Below are positions 38,625 to 48,933 of a DNA stretch of 64,000 nucleotides, one piece after another. The stretch comes from Streptomyces agglomeratus. GTDB lineage: Bacteria > Actinomycetota > Actinomycetes > Streptomycetales > Streptomycetaceae. Numbering within the stretch: position 1 is the first letter of the stretch; each line of letters opens with the position of its first letter. Both the position numbers and the translations under genes were made by a program. A model generated the notes under the pieces. That model was not told the origin of the DNA. It worked only from the letters and a program-made list of their open reading frames with translations, and did not search any database. Location: assembly GCF_001746415.1 (NCBI RefSeq), contig NZ_MEHJ01000001.1:496001-560000 (forward strand). Direction: 5' to 3'.

Positions 38625-38889
38625 TCCTCTCGGCGCGGGGCAGCGCGGCTGCCTCGTCGCCCCTGGAACCGTTGCAGATTCCGAGCTGCACTGGACGGGG
38701 CTCCATGTGATCTACCCCTTCCCGCATCAGCCCGGAGCATCTCATCTCGGCGAGCTCGTCATCCCCCTTGGAACGAGCAGACGCTTCTCAGTCGGCAATT
38801 CCTGCGTTGATGTCTGTTCTTGCCGTCGTTGACGCCACCGACTGATATCAGAGTTGCCCTGCTTCGTTCTTGTACAGCAGGATCAGACA

Positions 38890-39198
38890 ATGTCCCGATC
38901 AGAAGGCCCGCACACTGCTGACCCGTGCCCTCGGTGCCTCGTCGAAGCGGTCCGTCCGGGTGTCCCGATGACCGTTGAGGGACGCGAAGTAGTCGGCTAC
39001 CTCTGCGAGCAATGCGCACATGCGTGGAACCGGCCGGTCGAGGGCGATCTGGAGGTCTACGACATCGTCAGGGTTGACCTCCCCAGCACCACGCTCTACG
39101 GCACGGTTTGGCAGGTGGAAGAAGACCGTGCCCAGGTGCGCGGTTCGGGTGGTCAGTGGCTGCTTTGGGCCGAGCGCTGGCGACTTATCCTCTACTGA
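38890..39198 (+). CDS. Small zinc-ribbon-like protein (102 aa)
   Basis: The ATG at 38890 gives MSRSEGPHTADPCPRCLVEA. Two CxxC pairs (DPCPRC and YLCEQC) about 32 residues apart make a probable zinc ribbon. The second half (DIVRVDLPSTTLYGTVWQVE) reads like a small beta barrel (SH3/KOW-like). No signal is present. Function is unknown. The ribosome-binding site is weak. Confidence 0.6.
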   Translation: MSRSEGPHTADPCPRCLVEAVRPGVPMTVEGREVVGYLCEQCAHAWNRPVEGDLEVYDIVRVDLPSTTLYGTVWQVEEDRAQVRGSGGQWLLWAERWRLILY

Positions 39199-39271
39199 CT
39201 GGGTTCGGCCGGGCTGCGCAACGCCAGCCGTCCCTCTGCGTCCGTGGTGTGCGGCCGCGGTTCGCGGGCCG

Positions 39272-40951
39272 TCAGCAGCAGCCGCCTTCCTCCGCGCCCG
39301 CGACCGCGACCGCTTCCAGACGGCAGAAGCAGGACGCGCTGATCGGTACGTCCGCCACGGCGGATGCCAGCTTCAGTTGCTGGGCCACGATCTGCGCCTC
39401 CGCGCTCTTGCCCAGGCGCAGGAGACACTCGTGGTATCCGTGCAGTGCCCATACGTTGCCGGGGTGCTGTGAAGGACGCGGCAGCGTGTCGTCGAGGCCC
39501 AGGTCGGCCCGGTAGACGGCCTCCGCCTCTTCCACGCGTCCCTGTTCGAGCAGCAGGGCGCCGTAGGCGTGCCGCGTGGGCTGCATCCACCCCCACGGCT
39601 CGTCGTAGGGAAGGTTGTCGTCGAGTGTGATCGATCGTTCCAGTGCGGCGAAGGCGGCGTCGTGGTTCCCCTTGCGGTACTCCAGTTCGCCGTCGAGCAT
39701 CTCCGACGCGATCGCGAGGATGTCGACGCAGGTGTTGTTGAACAGCGTGCGTGAGTCGGGTACGCGGGAGACGGCCTCACGGAACAGTTCCCGTTCGCTC
39801 TGCGCCTCGGGAATCCGGCCGGTCGCCGAGAAGGCGACGCCGCGGGCGTAGTGAAGCATCGCCGTCGTCACGCAGTACAGCTGCCGGTCAGCGGGCAGCG
39901 GCAGGTTCAGGATGTCGGACCAGCGGCCGAAGCGGATGAGCACGTGCACCCGCATGGCGAGGAAACCCTCCAGCCAGTCGGCCATGGGCGGACTTTGCAC
40001 CCTCAGCAGTTCCTCCGGGATGGAGGCCTCGAGCTGTGCGGCCGTCTCCAGGGCGGTCTCCGACTGGCCGAGGAACATCGCACCGTAGATCTTGAAGTGG
40101 TAGTTGTGCGAGCGATACAGCGTGTAGAAGTTCATCGCGCCGGCCCGCGCGTAGTACTTCTCGTCGGCGGCGATCGCGATGGTGTTGTCCGACACCACAC
40201 GCCGGTAATCCCCGCAGAGCACCTCCAGGTGGCTGGGCATGTGTTGCAGATGCCCGGCGTCGGGTACGAGGCCACGGAGCCGGTCCGCGACGGGCAGGGC
40301 GGCCTCGGGGGTCGGGGACATCTCCATGAGGTGGACGTACATGTGCAGAAGGCCGGGGTGCGCCTTCCCCCGCCTGGTGCCGATCGCCCGCTCGAGGACC
40401 GCCTTGGCCTCCAGCGTGCGGGAGCCTTCCGCCGGCATCCCGGTCCGCAGGTCCCACAGCTGCCAGGGCGTGAGGTTCATCTGCGCGTCGGCATGGAGAG
40501 TGACGACATCGAGATCGTCGGGAGCGAGTGCGTACACGGCGCGCATGCTGTCGGCGTAGGGCTCGTTCCACACCGAACAGTCCTCGGCCGCCTCCGCCTG
40601 CGGATACCGGTACCGCAACGCCCGGATCAGGGCCTGCTCGACCGGAGTGGCGCCGGCCGCCTTCTCGTGCGCGCGTTCGACGGCCGCGTTGGCACGCTCG
40701 ACGGTTCGGGCCAGCTCCTCGCCGTCGAAGAACTCCCAGGGCTTGTTGTAGTTCGGACCGAGGGCGTAGGCGATGCCCCAGTAGGCCATCGCACAGTCCG
40801 GATCCGCCGCGGCGGCGGCTTCGAAACAGGAGACGGCCTCCTCGTGGTGGAAGCCGTACGACCAGAGCAGCCCGCGGTCGAACCACATCTGGGCGGCCGG
40901 GGACGACGTCGTCACGGGGCGGCTGTGGGTGCCGAGGTCGTAGTAGTCCAT
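39272..40951 (-). CDS. Tetratricopeptide-repeat protein
   Basis: The 559-residue protein starts at an ATG preceded by GAGGAGA. Helical repeats run through the whole chain: RGLLWSYGFHHEEAVSCFEA, ADPDCAMAYWGIAYALGPNY, GKAHPGLLHMYVHLMEMSPT, EYRKGNHDAAFAALERSITL and ALLLEQGRVEEAEAVYRADL. This pattern matches a common bacterial TPR family whose role is unknown. The C-terminus has several Cys (SASCFCRLE and GGCC). No signal peptide is visible, so it probably scaffolds cytosolic complexes. Confidence 0.85.
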   Translation of the reverse strand: MDYYDLGTHSRPVTTSSPAAQMWFDRGLLWSYGFHHEEAVSCFEAAAAADPDCAMAYWGIAYALGPNYNKPWEFFDGEELARTVERANAAVERAHEKAAGATPVEQALIRALRYRYPQAEAAEDCSVWNEPYADSMRAVYALAPDDLDVVTLHADAQMNLTPWQLWDLRTGMPAEGSRTLEAKAVLERAIGTRRGKAHPGLLHMYVHLMEMSPTPEAALPVADRLRGLVPDAGHLQHMPSHLEVLCGDYRRVVSDNTIAIAADEKYYARAGAMNFYTLYRSHNYHFKIYGAMFLGQSETALETAAQLEASIPEELLRVQSPPMADWLEGFLAMRVHVLIRFGRWSDILNLPLPADRQLYCVTTAMLHYARGVAFSATGRIPEAQSERELFREAVSRVPDSRTLFNNTCVDILAIASEMLDGELEYRKGNHDAAFAALERSITLDDNLPYDEPWGWMQPTRHAYGALLLEQGRVEEAEAVYRADLGLDDTLPRPSQHPGNVWALHGYHECLLRLGKSAEAQIVAQQLKLASAVADVPISASCFCRLEAVAVAGAEEGGCC

Positions 40952-41768
40952 CCTTCTCTCCTCAAGAAACGGCCCGGTCTGCAAAATGGCGCGTACGAGC
41001 TGTACGGCCCGGCCGGACATGTGGACGCGCCGCGATCGACACGCACTGTCCCAACGAGATCAAGCCCTCCGGGGACACCTCAGGCCGAGGGCACAACCCG
41101 TCTCGCCCGGCCAGGAAACGCACGCGCCGGGCCACAGGCGGCCACTCGGACCGGGAAATGTCCGGCCCTCGCGATGATCCCACCGCACCGACGGCACCCC
41201 GGTCAACGCCGCCGTTGACCGGCCCGCTGATCGTCAGAGTGAGTTCGAAACCCGCTGTGCCCGCCTCAACATCGGCTGGCTGCCGGTCGACGACCCACGT
41301 GTTCCGGCCAGTGCGGCCTTCAGCACCCCGGCGGCCGCCGCCCCGCCCTGCACCGTGAAACGGCGCTGCGATGCCCGCCGCCTGCTCGCGCTGCCTCCCG
41401 GGGGAGGTCCGCCCGGGTCCCAGGTCCTGGGTGGCTGGATGGGTGGGACCGGGGTCCTCGTGCCCTCGGGCGATGTGCCGTACAGGGGCAGGTTCATAGC
41501 CTCGCGTCATGCGATCACACGAAGCAGTCGAGGCGCCGGATGCCGCCGGCCCGGTGCGCCCCCGCCTCTTGTTGGTTCACCTCTCGCTGTGTCCCGGGGC
41601 GGGGCCTCTTGATCCGCCTGCGCCGATCACCGCCACGCACATGTGCTGAACCGCCGCCGCAGGACGGCCTCGACACCGCCCTCGCCCTCGCCCTCAACGA
41701 CGTCCCTGGTTGCGAACCGAAGTCGGCTTGTGCGCCACCGACCGTACCCACCAGTTTCAAGGAGACTT
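40952..41768. other. Long stretch with no convincing gene
   Basis: About 817 bases between the TPR gene and the S33 peptidase gene. Open frames on both strands are long because of the high GC but Arg/Pro-rich, and they lack start signals or motifs. The promoters of both flanking genes should lie here. Confidence 0.4.
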
Positions 41769-43340
41769 GTGACCACTCTCAGCCCCGCCGCGAGGCGCGC
41801 CTGCATGAGCCTCGCCCTCGCCACCTGCTTCACCGCTTCCCCCGCCATGGCCGCAGCCTCCGAAGCCCCCGCCAAGGACGGCTCCGCTACCGGGCTCGAC
41901 CGGTACTACCAGCAGCACCTCGGCTGGGGCAGCTGCGTCAAGGGCCCCGCCGACACGACGGGCGGCGATCTCGACAGGGCCGGTGTGCGGTGCGCGGACG
42001 TGACCGTGCCGCTGGACTACACCGACCCCCTGGGGCGCACGATCACCGTGTCGATATCCCGGCTCAAGGCCACCGACACCCGCCACCGTATCGGCTCGAT
42101 CCTGCTCAACAACGGCGGCCCCGGCGGCCCCTCCGTCGAATCCCCGCCCGGCGTCCGCAAAGCGATGAAGGACGTCGGCGCGCGCTACGACATCATCGGC
42201 TTCGACCCACGCTTCGTCGGCCGCAGCACCCCACTGGACTGCGGCTGGCCCGTCGGCACGTCCTGGTTGTCGGCCGGAACCAGCCGGGCGGGCTTCGACC
42301 GCCAGGTCGTCCTCCAAAAGAGCCTGGCCGACAAGTGCCGCGCCGCCGACTCCTCGGTGCTCCCGCACATCAGCACGCGAAACACGGCCCGTGACATGGA
42401 CGTCATCCGCGGCGCGCTCGGCGAGCGGAAGGTTTCCTATCTGGGCTACTCGTACGGCACCTACTTGGGCACGGTCTACACGCAGATGTTCCCCGGCCGC
42501 TACGACCGGGTGGTGCTTGACGGGGCGATCTCGCCGAACCGGTACGGCCCCCAACTGCTGAAAGGCTCCGAGCGCGAGAACGAGAAGGCGCTCTCCGACT
42601 GGGCCGCCTGGGCGGCGGAGCGCCACGACGCCTACGGCCTCGGCCGCACCCGCGCCGAGGTGCTCGCCACCGTCGACCGCGTTGTCGCGGCGTCGGCGCG
42701 CGGCCCGCTGACCGTCGGCGCCGGCGCCGATGTCTTCCGGATCGACGACAGCCAGGTGCCGGTCCTCCTCTTCTCGAGCGTCGGTGACGACACCGACCCG
42801 ACGCGCGCGTTCCTCGGCGAGCAGTTGTCCGTACTGAACATGGCGGCACAAGGCGCGGCGCCGACCACGCTTTCGCCGAACTTCGCCGCGACGCTCCGAT
42901 ACCTGCTGCACGGCGGGGACGAGCCCTCGGGCGTGCAGCACGCGATCATCTGCGGGGACGTGGCCGCCCCTCGCGATCCCCGGCGCTACTGGCGGGACAT
43001 CGAGCGCAACCGGGCCGCGCACCCGCTGTTCGGCCCGCTGACCAGCAATATCGGCCCGTGCGCCTTCTGGGACCGGCCGCGCGAGGAGCCCACCCAGGTG
43101 CGGCGCGACGGCCGGGTGCTGATCGTGGCCGCCACCGGCGACCCGCGCACCACGTACAAGGGCAGCCTCGAACTGCACAAGCTGCTGCCGAGCTCCAGGC
43201 TGGTCACCCTTGAAGGCGCCAACCGACACGCCCTCTTCGGGCGCTACGGCAACACCTGCGTGGACGACGAGGTCAACCGGTACCTGGCTACCGGCAAACT
43301 GCCGACGAAGGATCAGACCTGCGTCAAGCAGGCCGGCTAG
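41769..43340 (+). CDS. Secreted S33 tripeptidyl-aminopeptidase-like hydrolase
   Basis: The GTG at 41769 follows AAGGAG and gives a signal peptide (RRACMSLALATCFTASPAMA). The 523-residue alpha/beta hydrolase has Ser228 (GYSYGTYLG), Asp458 (ATGDPRT) and His487 (GANRHALFG), in the order typical of Streptomyces S33 tripeptidyl aminopeptidases. It also has the NNGGPGGPS oxyanion loop. It probably releases tripeptides from the N-termini of extracellular proteins. A pair of Cys (WGSCVK and RCADV) near the mature N-terminus matches the family. Confidence 0.9.
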   Translation: MTTLSPAARRACMSLALATCFTASPAMAAASEAPAKDGSATGLDRYYQQHLGWGSCVKGPADTTGGDLDRAGVRCADVTVPLDYTDPLGRTITVSISRLKATDTRHRIGSILLNNGGPGGPSVESPPGVRKAMKDVGARYDIIGFDPRFVGRSTPLDCGWPVGTSWLSAGTSRAGFDRQVVLQKSLADKCRAADSSVLPHISTRNTARDMDVIRGALGERKVSYLGYSYGTYLGTVYTQMFPGRYDRVVLDGAISPNRYGPQLLKGSERENEKALSDWAAWAAERHDAYGLGRTRAEVLATVDRVVAASARGPLTVGAGADVFRIDDSQVPVLLFSSVGDDTDPTRAFLGEQLSVLNMAAQGAAPTTLSPNFAATLRYLLHGGDEPSGVQHAIICGDVAAPRDPRRYWRDIERNRAAHPLFGPLTSNIGPCAFWDRPREEPTQVRRDGRVLIVAATGDPRTTYKGSLELHKLLPSSRLVTLEGANRHALFGRYGNTCVDDEVNRYLATGKLPTKDQTCVKQAG

Positions 43341-43349
43341 CGGAGCGGA

Positions 43350-43389
<40 letters not shown>

Positions 43390-43454
43390 AAACGATCCCC
43401 GGCCGAGGTCGTTCGATGCGTATGCCGTCCCCGGCTCAGGACATCCGGCCGTGT

Positions 43455-44234
43455 TCAGAGGCGGGGCCGGTGTCCGGCCTCGTGCCGTGGCGGTCCGGAC
43501 CTGAGGCGACGAGACCTTGTTCCGCTGTGCCCGTCGTCGGGCGGGGCCCCGGCCGACGAGGCAGTGACCAGGCCCGCTTCGTAGGCCGCGATGACCGCCT
43601 GGGCGCGGTCGCGGACGCGGAGCTTGTCGAAGATGCTGGTGATGTAGTTCTTGACCGTTGAGAGACTGATGTCCAAGGCACGGGAGATCTCGGTGTTGTC
43701 GAGGCCGGTAGCCATCAGATGCCACACCTCGACCTCGCGGGGGGTGAGTTCACTCAGGCCGGTCGGGGCCGGCCGCGCACCGTGGGGTCCCCGTACATAG
43801 GTGGAGATCAGCCGGGTGAGCAGGCGCGGCGCGACTGCGGCCTCACCGGCGTGGACGGTGCGGATGGCCGCGCTCAGCTCCTCCGGGGAACTGTCCTTGG
43901 GAAGGAACCCGTACGCTCCGGCGCGCAGGGCGCCCACCACGTACTCGTCCATGTCGAAGGTGCTGAGGGCCAGGACCCGGCAGTCGGGCACGGTGGCGGC
44001 GAGCTCCCCGGTCGCGCCGACCCCGTCGAGTACGGGCATCCGGATGTCCATCACCACGACGTCGGGGCGCAGGCGGCGGGCGAGGGTGACGGCCTGCGCG
44101 CCGTTCTCGGCCTCGCCCACTACCTCGAAGGACGGGTCTGGGGAGAGGATCAGCGACAGGCCGCGACGGACCAGCGGCTGGTCGTCCACGATCAGCAGCC
44201 TGATCCTCGGCGGCGTCGGCCCGGTTCCGGCCAT
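43455..44234 (-). CDS. NarL-type response regulator
   Basis: The 259-residue protein has a receiver domain with the acidic pair in LLIVDDQPLVRRGL, the phospho-acceptor Asp63 (VVVMDIRMP) and Lys in FLPKDSS. A LuxR-type DNA-binding domain follows (LTPREVEVWHLMATGLDNTE, then ISLSTVKNYITSIFDKL). Its ATG overlaps the kinase stop in ATGA, so the two genes are coupled. It is divergent from the MMPL exporter gene beyond the kinase gene, which is its probable target. A basic extension of about 35 residues follows the DNA-binding domain and is unusual. Confidence 0.93.
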   Translation of the reverse strand: MAGTGPTPPRIRLLIVDDQPLVRRGLSLILSPDPSFEVVGEAENGAQAVTLARRLRPDVVVMDIRMPVLDGVGATGELAATVPDCRVLALSTFDMDEYVVGALRAGAYGFLPKDSSPEELSAAIRTVHAGEAAVAPRLLTRLISTYVRGPHGARPAPTGLSELTPREVEVWHLMATGLDNTEISRALDISLSTVKNYITSIFDKLRVRDRAQAVIAAYEAGLVTASSAGAPPDDGHSGTRSRRLRSGPPRHEAGHRPRL

Positions 44235-45457
44235 CAGTGTGCCCTCTCGTGCTGGACGGCCGCCTGGGCCGCCTCGGCCGTGGTCAGCGGTAGGTCGGCC
44301 ACCACGGCGAATCCCCCGCCGGCCTGCGGGCCGAAGGTGAGCGTGCCGCCTTGCAGGGAGACGCGTTCGCGCATGCCGATGAGGCCGTACCCGCCCGAGC
44401 CGGCCGCCGGCACCACCTCCTGCGGCGGTGCGCCTCCGCCGTCGTCCCGGACCTCGACAGTGATCCGCTCCTGGTGGTACGTCAGTTGTACGGACGCGCG
44501 GGCGGCCCCGGCGTACTTCCGGATGTTGGTGAGGGCCTCCTGGGAAATCCTGAACACCGTGAGGCCGACGGTCGGCGGCAGCGGACGCTGCGGCCCGCGG
44601 ATGCTGAACTCGGTCGGCAGTCCGGCGAGGCGGGACTCGGCGACCAGGCGGTCGAGGTCGTCGATGCCGGGCTGGGGCAGCTCCGGCGCGGCCTCCGGTT
44701 CGTCACCGGCCCGCAGTACGTCCAGGAGTTGGCGCATCTCGCTCAGCGCGAGCCGGCCAGATGCCTCCAGGGTGACCAGGGCGTCCCGGGCGACCTCCGG
44801 TTCGGCGAGGTTGGCCCGGGCTCCACCGGCCATGAGCTGCATGGTGGTGATGTGATGGGCCACGATGTCGTGCAGCTCCCGTGCAATTCGGCGGCGTTCG
44901 TCGGCCACCGCTCGGTCGGCAAGGAGTCTGCGGTTGGCCGCCACCTCCCGCTGCCAGCGGTTGACCGCCATGGCGGTGCCGACGACGATCAGGGTGCTGA
45001 GTGGCGATGCAACGGCGGCCTGCCAGGGTGGAATCCGGCCGTTGCTCTGGCTCAGCAGCGTCAGCGACACCGTCGCGACGGCGGCGACAGCCGTCACCCG
45101 GCCGGGGCAGGCCCTGGCGACCGAGTACAGGGCGACCACCAGGACGGCGCCGAAGTGGCTGGGCAGGGGTATGGCCAAGGCAGCCGTGGCATCGAGTGCC
45201 AGTACGGCGGCGAGCGCTGCCACCGGTTGGCGGCGCCGGGCGAGCAATGGCATGGCGGCCAGGGCGACGAGGAGGAATCCACCCACGCTCACGTCGTGTC
45301 GGCGGTCGGGGGCGTCGAAGAACACGTAGCTGAGCAGGTTCAGCGCGCAGGCCCCGCCGGTCACGAGTGCGTCGTTACGGGTCCACGGCGGCTCGGCGCT
45401 GCCGATCTGCAGCGCCTCCCGGGCATCGCCGGGCCCGATATGTCGACTACTGGGCAT
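44234..45457 (-). CDS. Sensor histidine kinase (NarL partner)
   Basis: The 407-residue protein starts at an ATG preceded by GAGGGAA. A membrane part with about five helices (GGFLLVALAAMPLLARRRQP, FGAVLVVALYSVARACPG) is followed by the HisKA_3 dimerisation domain (RRRIARELHDIVAHHITTMQ, with the phosphorylated His in ELHD). The ATPase domain carries ISQEALTNIRKYAGAA and GGYGLIGMRERV. It has no large external sensor loop, so it probably senses something in the membrane, as drug- or envelope-stress kinases do. The adjacent exporter fits this. Confidence 0.93.
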   Translation of the reverse strand: MPSSRHIGPGDAREALQIGSAEPPWTRNDALVTGGACALNLLSYVFFDAPDRRHDVSVGGFLLVALAAMPLLARRRQPVAALAAVLALDATAALAIPLPSHFGAVLVVALYSVARACPGRVTAVAAVATVSLTLLSQSNGRIPPWQAAVASPLSTLIVVGTAMAVNRWQREVAANRRLLADRAVADERRRIARELHDIVAHHITTMQLMAGGARANLAEPEVARDALVTLEASGRLALSEMRQLLDVLRAGDEPEAAPELPQPGIDDLDRLVAESRLAGLPTEFSIRGPQRPLPPTVGLTVFRISQEALTNIRKYAGAARASVQLTYHQERITVEVRDDGGGAPPQEVVPAAGSGGYGLIGMRERVSLQGGTLTFGPQAGGGFAVVADLPLTTAEAAQAAVQHERAH

Positions 45458-45736
45458 GCCTGTTCCCTCTCGTCCGGCCTCCCGGCGTTCGGGACAGGGT
45501 TGCACAGAAGCCGCAATGGCAGCACCGGCGGCAGCAGTTCGCGGCCCCTGTCCCGGAGGCGGGCCCAGATCGGGACCAGGACCAGAGTCCTGGTCCCGGG
45601 CCGGGCGGAGGACCCAGGGCCCCGGTCCGGATCATCCGCTGCCACGACGCTTGGCGGCCCCCGGAGTGATGGTCTGAAGACCGGCCGGGAGCCCCCGGCA
45701 GACGTCCGCACTCAAGTCCGTCCGCCGGAGGACATC

Positions 45737-47947
45737 GTGATCCGCGCCCTGACCGGATACTCCACCAGACACCCCTGGAAGGTCATCGCCCTATGGGCGG
45801 TGCTGGGCGTCGTACTGAGCGCCCTGGCCCCGACACTGATCGCCCGCGTCACCCAGCACCAGACCGGGGACTTCCTGCCCCGCAGCTACGACTCGGCCGC
45901 CGCGCTGCATATCGCCCAGGAACAGTTCGGGGTGAACCCCGACGCCACCACGGTGACGGTCCTGGTCGCCCGGTCCGACGGCAAGGCCCTCAGCGCCGCC
46001 GACCAGGAGCGTGTGGAGACCGAGGCCGCGAAACTGTCCCAACGCCGTGTGATCATGCCCAGGGAAGACGACGTCCCGCAGTTCCTCGTCCCGGACCGCT
46101 CCCAGACGCCCCGGATCGCCCCGGCGATGACGGCGCCCGACCGCAGTTTCGAACTGCTCTCCGTCCAGCTGATCGGGAACCCCTCGGACAGCGGGGTCCA
46201 GGGCGTCTACCGGACCTTCCGGGACGCCACCCGGACGCAGTTCTCCGAGGCGGGGATGCGCACCGGTTTCGCCGGGAGTCTCGCCGACACCGTCGATACC
46301 ACCGACGCCCACAAGACCGCCGCGACAGTCGCGAGTGCCCTCGTCATGGGGCTCATCGTCCTGCTCAACGTGCTGGTGTTCCGCAGCGTGCTGGCGGCCC
46401 TGCTGCCGCTGCTCGCGGTCGCCGTCATCGGCGGCGTGGCGTCGGGAGCCGTGGCGGGCGCCGCGATGGTCACGGGGCGCAAGCTCGACGCGGGCACCCC
46501 AGGGCTGATCAGCGTCGTCCTGCTCGGCATCGGCATCGACTACCTGCTGTTCCTGCTGTTCCGCTTCCGCGAGCAACTGCGCAACCGGCCCGAGCAGTCC
46601 GCCCGCGAGGCGGCCGAGCAGGTCTCCGGCCGGGTCGGCACCGCGATCACCTCGGCGGCGCTGACCATCGTTGCCGCGTTCGCCACGCTGGGCCTGGCGA
46701 CCTTCGGGCAGTTCCGCTCGCTGGGCCCCGCGATCGCCGTCGCGGTCCTGGTGATGCTGCTCGGCAGCCTCACCCTGCTGCCGGCGCTGCTCGCGGCCGC
46801 CGGGCGCAAGATGTTCTGGCCATCCCGAACCCTGCGCCGCAAGCCGAACGAAGGGCGTGCCGCCCGCTTGGGCGCGCTGGTCACGCGGCGACCACTGACG
46901 ATGCTGACGGCCTCCGTCGCCCTGCTTGCCGCACTTGCCGCCGGGCTGATCGGTATCCGCATGGACTACGGCCGGGGCGAATCCGGTGACCGGACCCCCG
47001 CCGCGGCCACCGCGGCCGAGATCTCCCGCGCACTGCCGGCCGGAGTGTCGGACCCGACGAGCGTCTTCGTCACCGCCACGGACGGCGGCACCCTCACCAC
47101 CGTCGGAGTCGACGGCCTCTCCCGTGCACTCACCCAGGTCAAAGGCGTGGGCAAGGTCGCACGGACCGTCCTGAACGAGGACCGTCGCGCCGCCCGGATC
47201 GACCTCTACCCGACCGCTGCCCCCCAGAGCCGGCAGGCGCGCGACCTGGCCTCCGGACCGATCCGGGCTGTGGTCGCCCAGCACACGCCCGCCGGGATGA
47301 CGGCACACGTGGGGGGAACGGCGGCCATCTTCGCCGACGTCTCGACCGCCGTCGACCACGACCTCACGATCGTGTTCCCGGTCGCGGCAGCGCTGATCGC
47401 GCTGATCCTCCTGCTGCTCCTGCGCAGCCTGCTCGCACCGCTGATGCTGATTCTCTCCGTCGGGCTCGGCTTCGCAGCCACCCTCGGCGCCGCCACGCTG
47501 CTCTTCCAGCACGCCCTCGGCCGGCCGGGCGTCAACTTCACCCTCCCGCTGGTGCTGTTCCTGTTCGTCGTGGCACTGGGCACCGACTACAACATCCTGA
47601 TCGCCGACCGGATCCGGGAGGAGATGCAGCGACCGGGCCCCGCCCGCGCCGCCGTGGCCCGCGCGGTACGGCACACGGCACCTGCCATCGCGATGGCAGG
47701 GCTGGTACTGGCCAGCTCCTTCGCCACGCTGGCCACGACACCAGGAAGCGAACAGGTCGCCTTCGCGATGACGCTCGGCATCATGCTTTCCGCGCTGGTC
47801 CTTTCGCTGGTGCTGGTCCCAGCTCTTGCCGCACTCTTCGGCAGGGCCCTCTGGTGGCCGGTCCGCCCGCGGCCCACCGTTGGCGGCCAGTCGCGCCGCC
47901 GTGCGACCGCAACTGCACCGGAACCCGAACGGGTCACGTCGTACTGA
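45737..47947 (+). CDS. MMPL/RND-family membrane exporter
   Basis: The GTG at 45737 follows CCGGAGGACATC. The long open frame upstream is a shadow of the kinase gene. The 736-residue protein has the MMPL duplication. Each half has a first helix, a soluble domain and a five-helix block (VASALVMGLIVLLNVLVFRS, GIGIDYLLFLLFRFREQL in the first; VFPVAAALIALILLLLLRSL, ALGTDYNILIADRIREEM in the second). The GxDY motif in each half is the proton path of this family. It probably exports lipids or drugs. It is divergent from the two-component genes. Confidence 0.93.
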   Translation: MIRALTGYSTRHPWKVIALWAVLGVVLSALAPTLIARVTQHQTGDFLPRSYDSAAALHIAQEQFGVNPDATTVTVLVARSDGKALSAADQERVETEAAKLSQRRVIMPREDDVPQFLVPDRSQTPRIAPAMTAPDRSFELLSVQLIGNPSDSGVQGVYRTFRDATRTQFSEAGMRTGFAGSLADTVDTTDAHKTAATVASALVMGLIVLLNVLVFRSVLAALLPLLAVAVIGGVASGAVAGAAMVTGRKLDAGTPGLISVVLLGIGIDYLLFLLFRFREQLRNRPEQSAREAAEQVSGRVGTAITSAALTIVAAFATLGLATFGQFRSLGPAIAVAVLVMLLGSLTLLPALLAAAGRKMFWPSRTLRRKPNEGRAARLGALVTRRPLTMLTASVALLAALAAGLIGIRMDYGRGESGDRTPAAATAAEISRALPAGVSDPTSVFVTATDGGTLTTVGVDGLSRALTQVKGVGKVARTVLNEDRRAARIDLYPTAAPQSRQARDLASGPIRAVVAQHTPAGMTAHVGGTAAIFADVSTAVDHDLTIVFPVAAALIALILLLLLRSLLAPLMLILSVGLGFAATLGAATLLFQHALGRPGVNFTLPLVLFLFVVALGTDYNILIADRIREEMQRPGPARAAVARAVRHTAPAIAMAGLVLASSFATLATTPGSEQVAFAMTLGIMLSALVLSLVLVPALAALFGRALWWPVRPRPTVGGQSRRRATATAPEPERVTSY

Positions 47948-48139
47948 AGCCCGGACCGGAGTGCCTCAGGGGCGCATGAGCCCGTGACAGCGGCGCGCAC
48001 CCGGTCGTCCGGGTTCCTCGTGGGCGGGTCGGTGGCGCGGTGGTGGGGCCAATCAAGTGGAGCGGCCCGCGTAGGCACCGAGCAGGGCGTCGGCGGCGGC
48101 CGCTCGCCGGACTCCCGCCGCGGCTCCCCCGCCGCGTCT

Positions 48140-48673
48140 TCAGGGACGGGGCTTCAGCACCTCCAGGGCGCCGGTCTCGGTGTCGTAGCTGCGCAGGGTG
48201 GTGAGCCGAGCCGACAGCGGCGGCGCCGGCAGCAGTTCGGGGACCCGCCGGCCGGCGAAGGCCCCGGCCCGCCGGCTCCGGCCGAGGGTGATGTGCGGGC
48301 TCCAGCGCCCGGGTGCGTGGAAGGGGTTGAGGGTCTCGGGCGGGCTGTCGGAGACCACCGCCTCCCACACCCGGCGGTGCAAGCCGGCCAGCGCCACGTC
48401 GCAGTCCAGCGCCCAGGCCAGCACCGAGGTGGGCCGCTCGAAACGGACCACGCCGGTGAAGTGCACCGGCAGCGGCAGGGCGGCGGCCACCTCGGCGAGC
48501 TCCCAGCGAATCGGGGCGGTCAGCTCCGGGCAGGCGGCCAGCGTGAGGTGCGGGCTGTTCGTCGGTGAGCGGTGGCGCGCCTGACTGGGCAGCCCCGCAT
48601 CCGCCAGCCGCCGCCAGGCCTCCCGGACCGCTAGCTCTGCCGTCTCGTCCAACAGGAGCTCGACCGTGCGCAC
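48140..48673 (-). CDS. 2H phosphoesterase (2'-5' RNA ligase-like)
   Basis: The 177-residue protein has the two HxT/S motifs of the superfamily, SPHLTLAACPEL and SPHITLGRSR, about 100 residues apart. MRTVELLLDETAELAVREAW is the usual first strand and helix. 2H enzymes open cyclic phosphates or act on 2'-5' linkages. The start ATG at 48673 lacks a strong ribosome-binding site. It is divergent from another 2H gene 260 bases away. Confidence 0.85.
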   Translation of the reverse strand: MRTVELLLDETAELAVREAWRRLADAGLPSQARHRSPTNSPHLTLAACPELTAPIRWELAEVAAALPLPVHFTGVVRFERPTSVLAWALDCDVALAGLHRRVWEAVVSDSPPETLNPFHAPGRWSPHITLGRSRRAGAFAGRRVPELLPAPPLSARLTTLRSYDTETGALEVLKPRP

Positions 48674-48933
48674 CGCCGTAGCCTACCGGCGATCGCCTGC
48701 GGTAGCGCCGCCCATCGGCCGGGCCGCCAGGCAGTACGCACCGCCTGCCACGTCAGGTGATGGAACAGATCGACGCGCAGCACGTCGGCGAGCCCGGCTT
48801 CGCGGTCCCGGGCCGCCGACCGCGGCGGCTGGTGGCTGGTGGCTGGTGGCGTGAGCCACGGCGAGTCCGCCTCGTTGAACGACAGCCCACCACGCACAGC
48901 AGCGGCTGGCCTCGGTGGTGTACGAAGTCCTTT

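Noticed and set aside
44351-45736. A 1,198-residue plus-strand protein starting at 44351
   Set aside because: The first 460 codons are antisense to the histidine kinase. The MMPL family starts at the GTG at 45737 with a good ribosome-binding site.
45791-47674. A 627-residue minus-strand frame
   Set aside because: It is a shadow of the MMPL gene, rich in Gln/His/Arg with no domain features.
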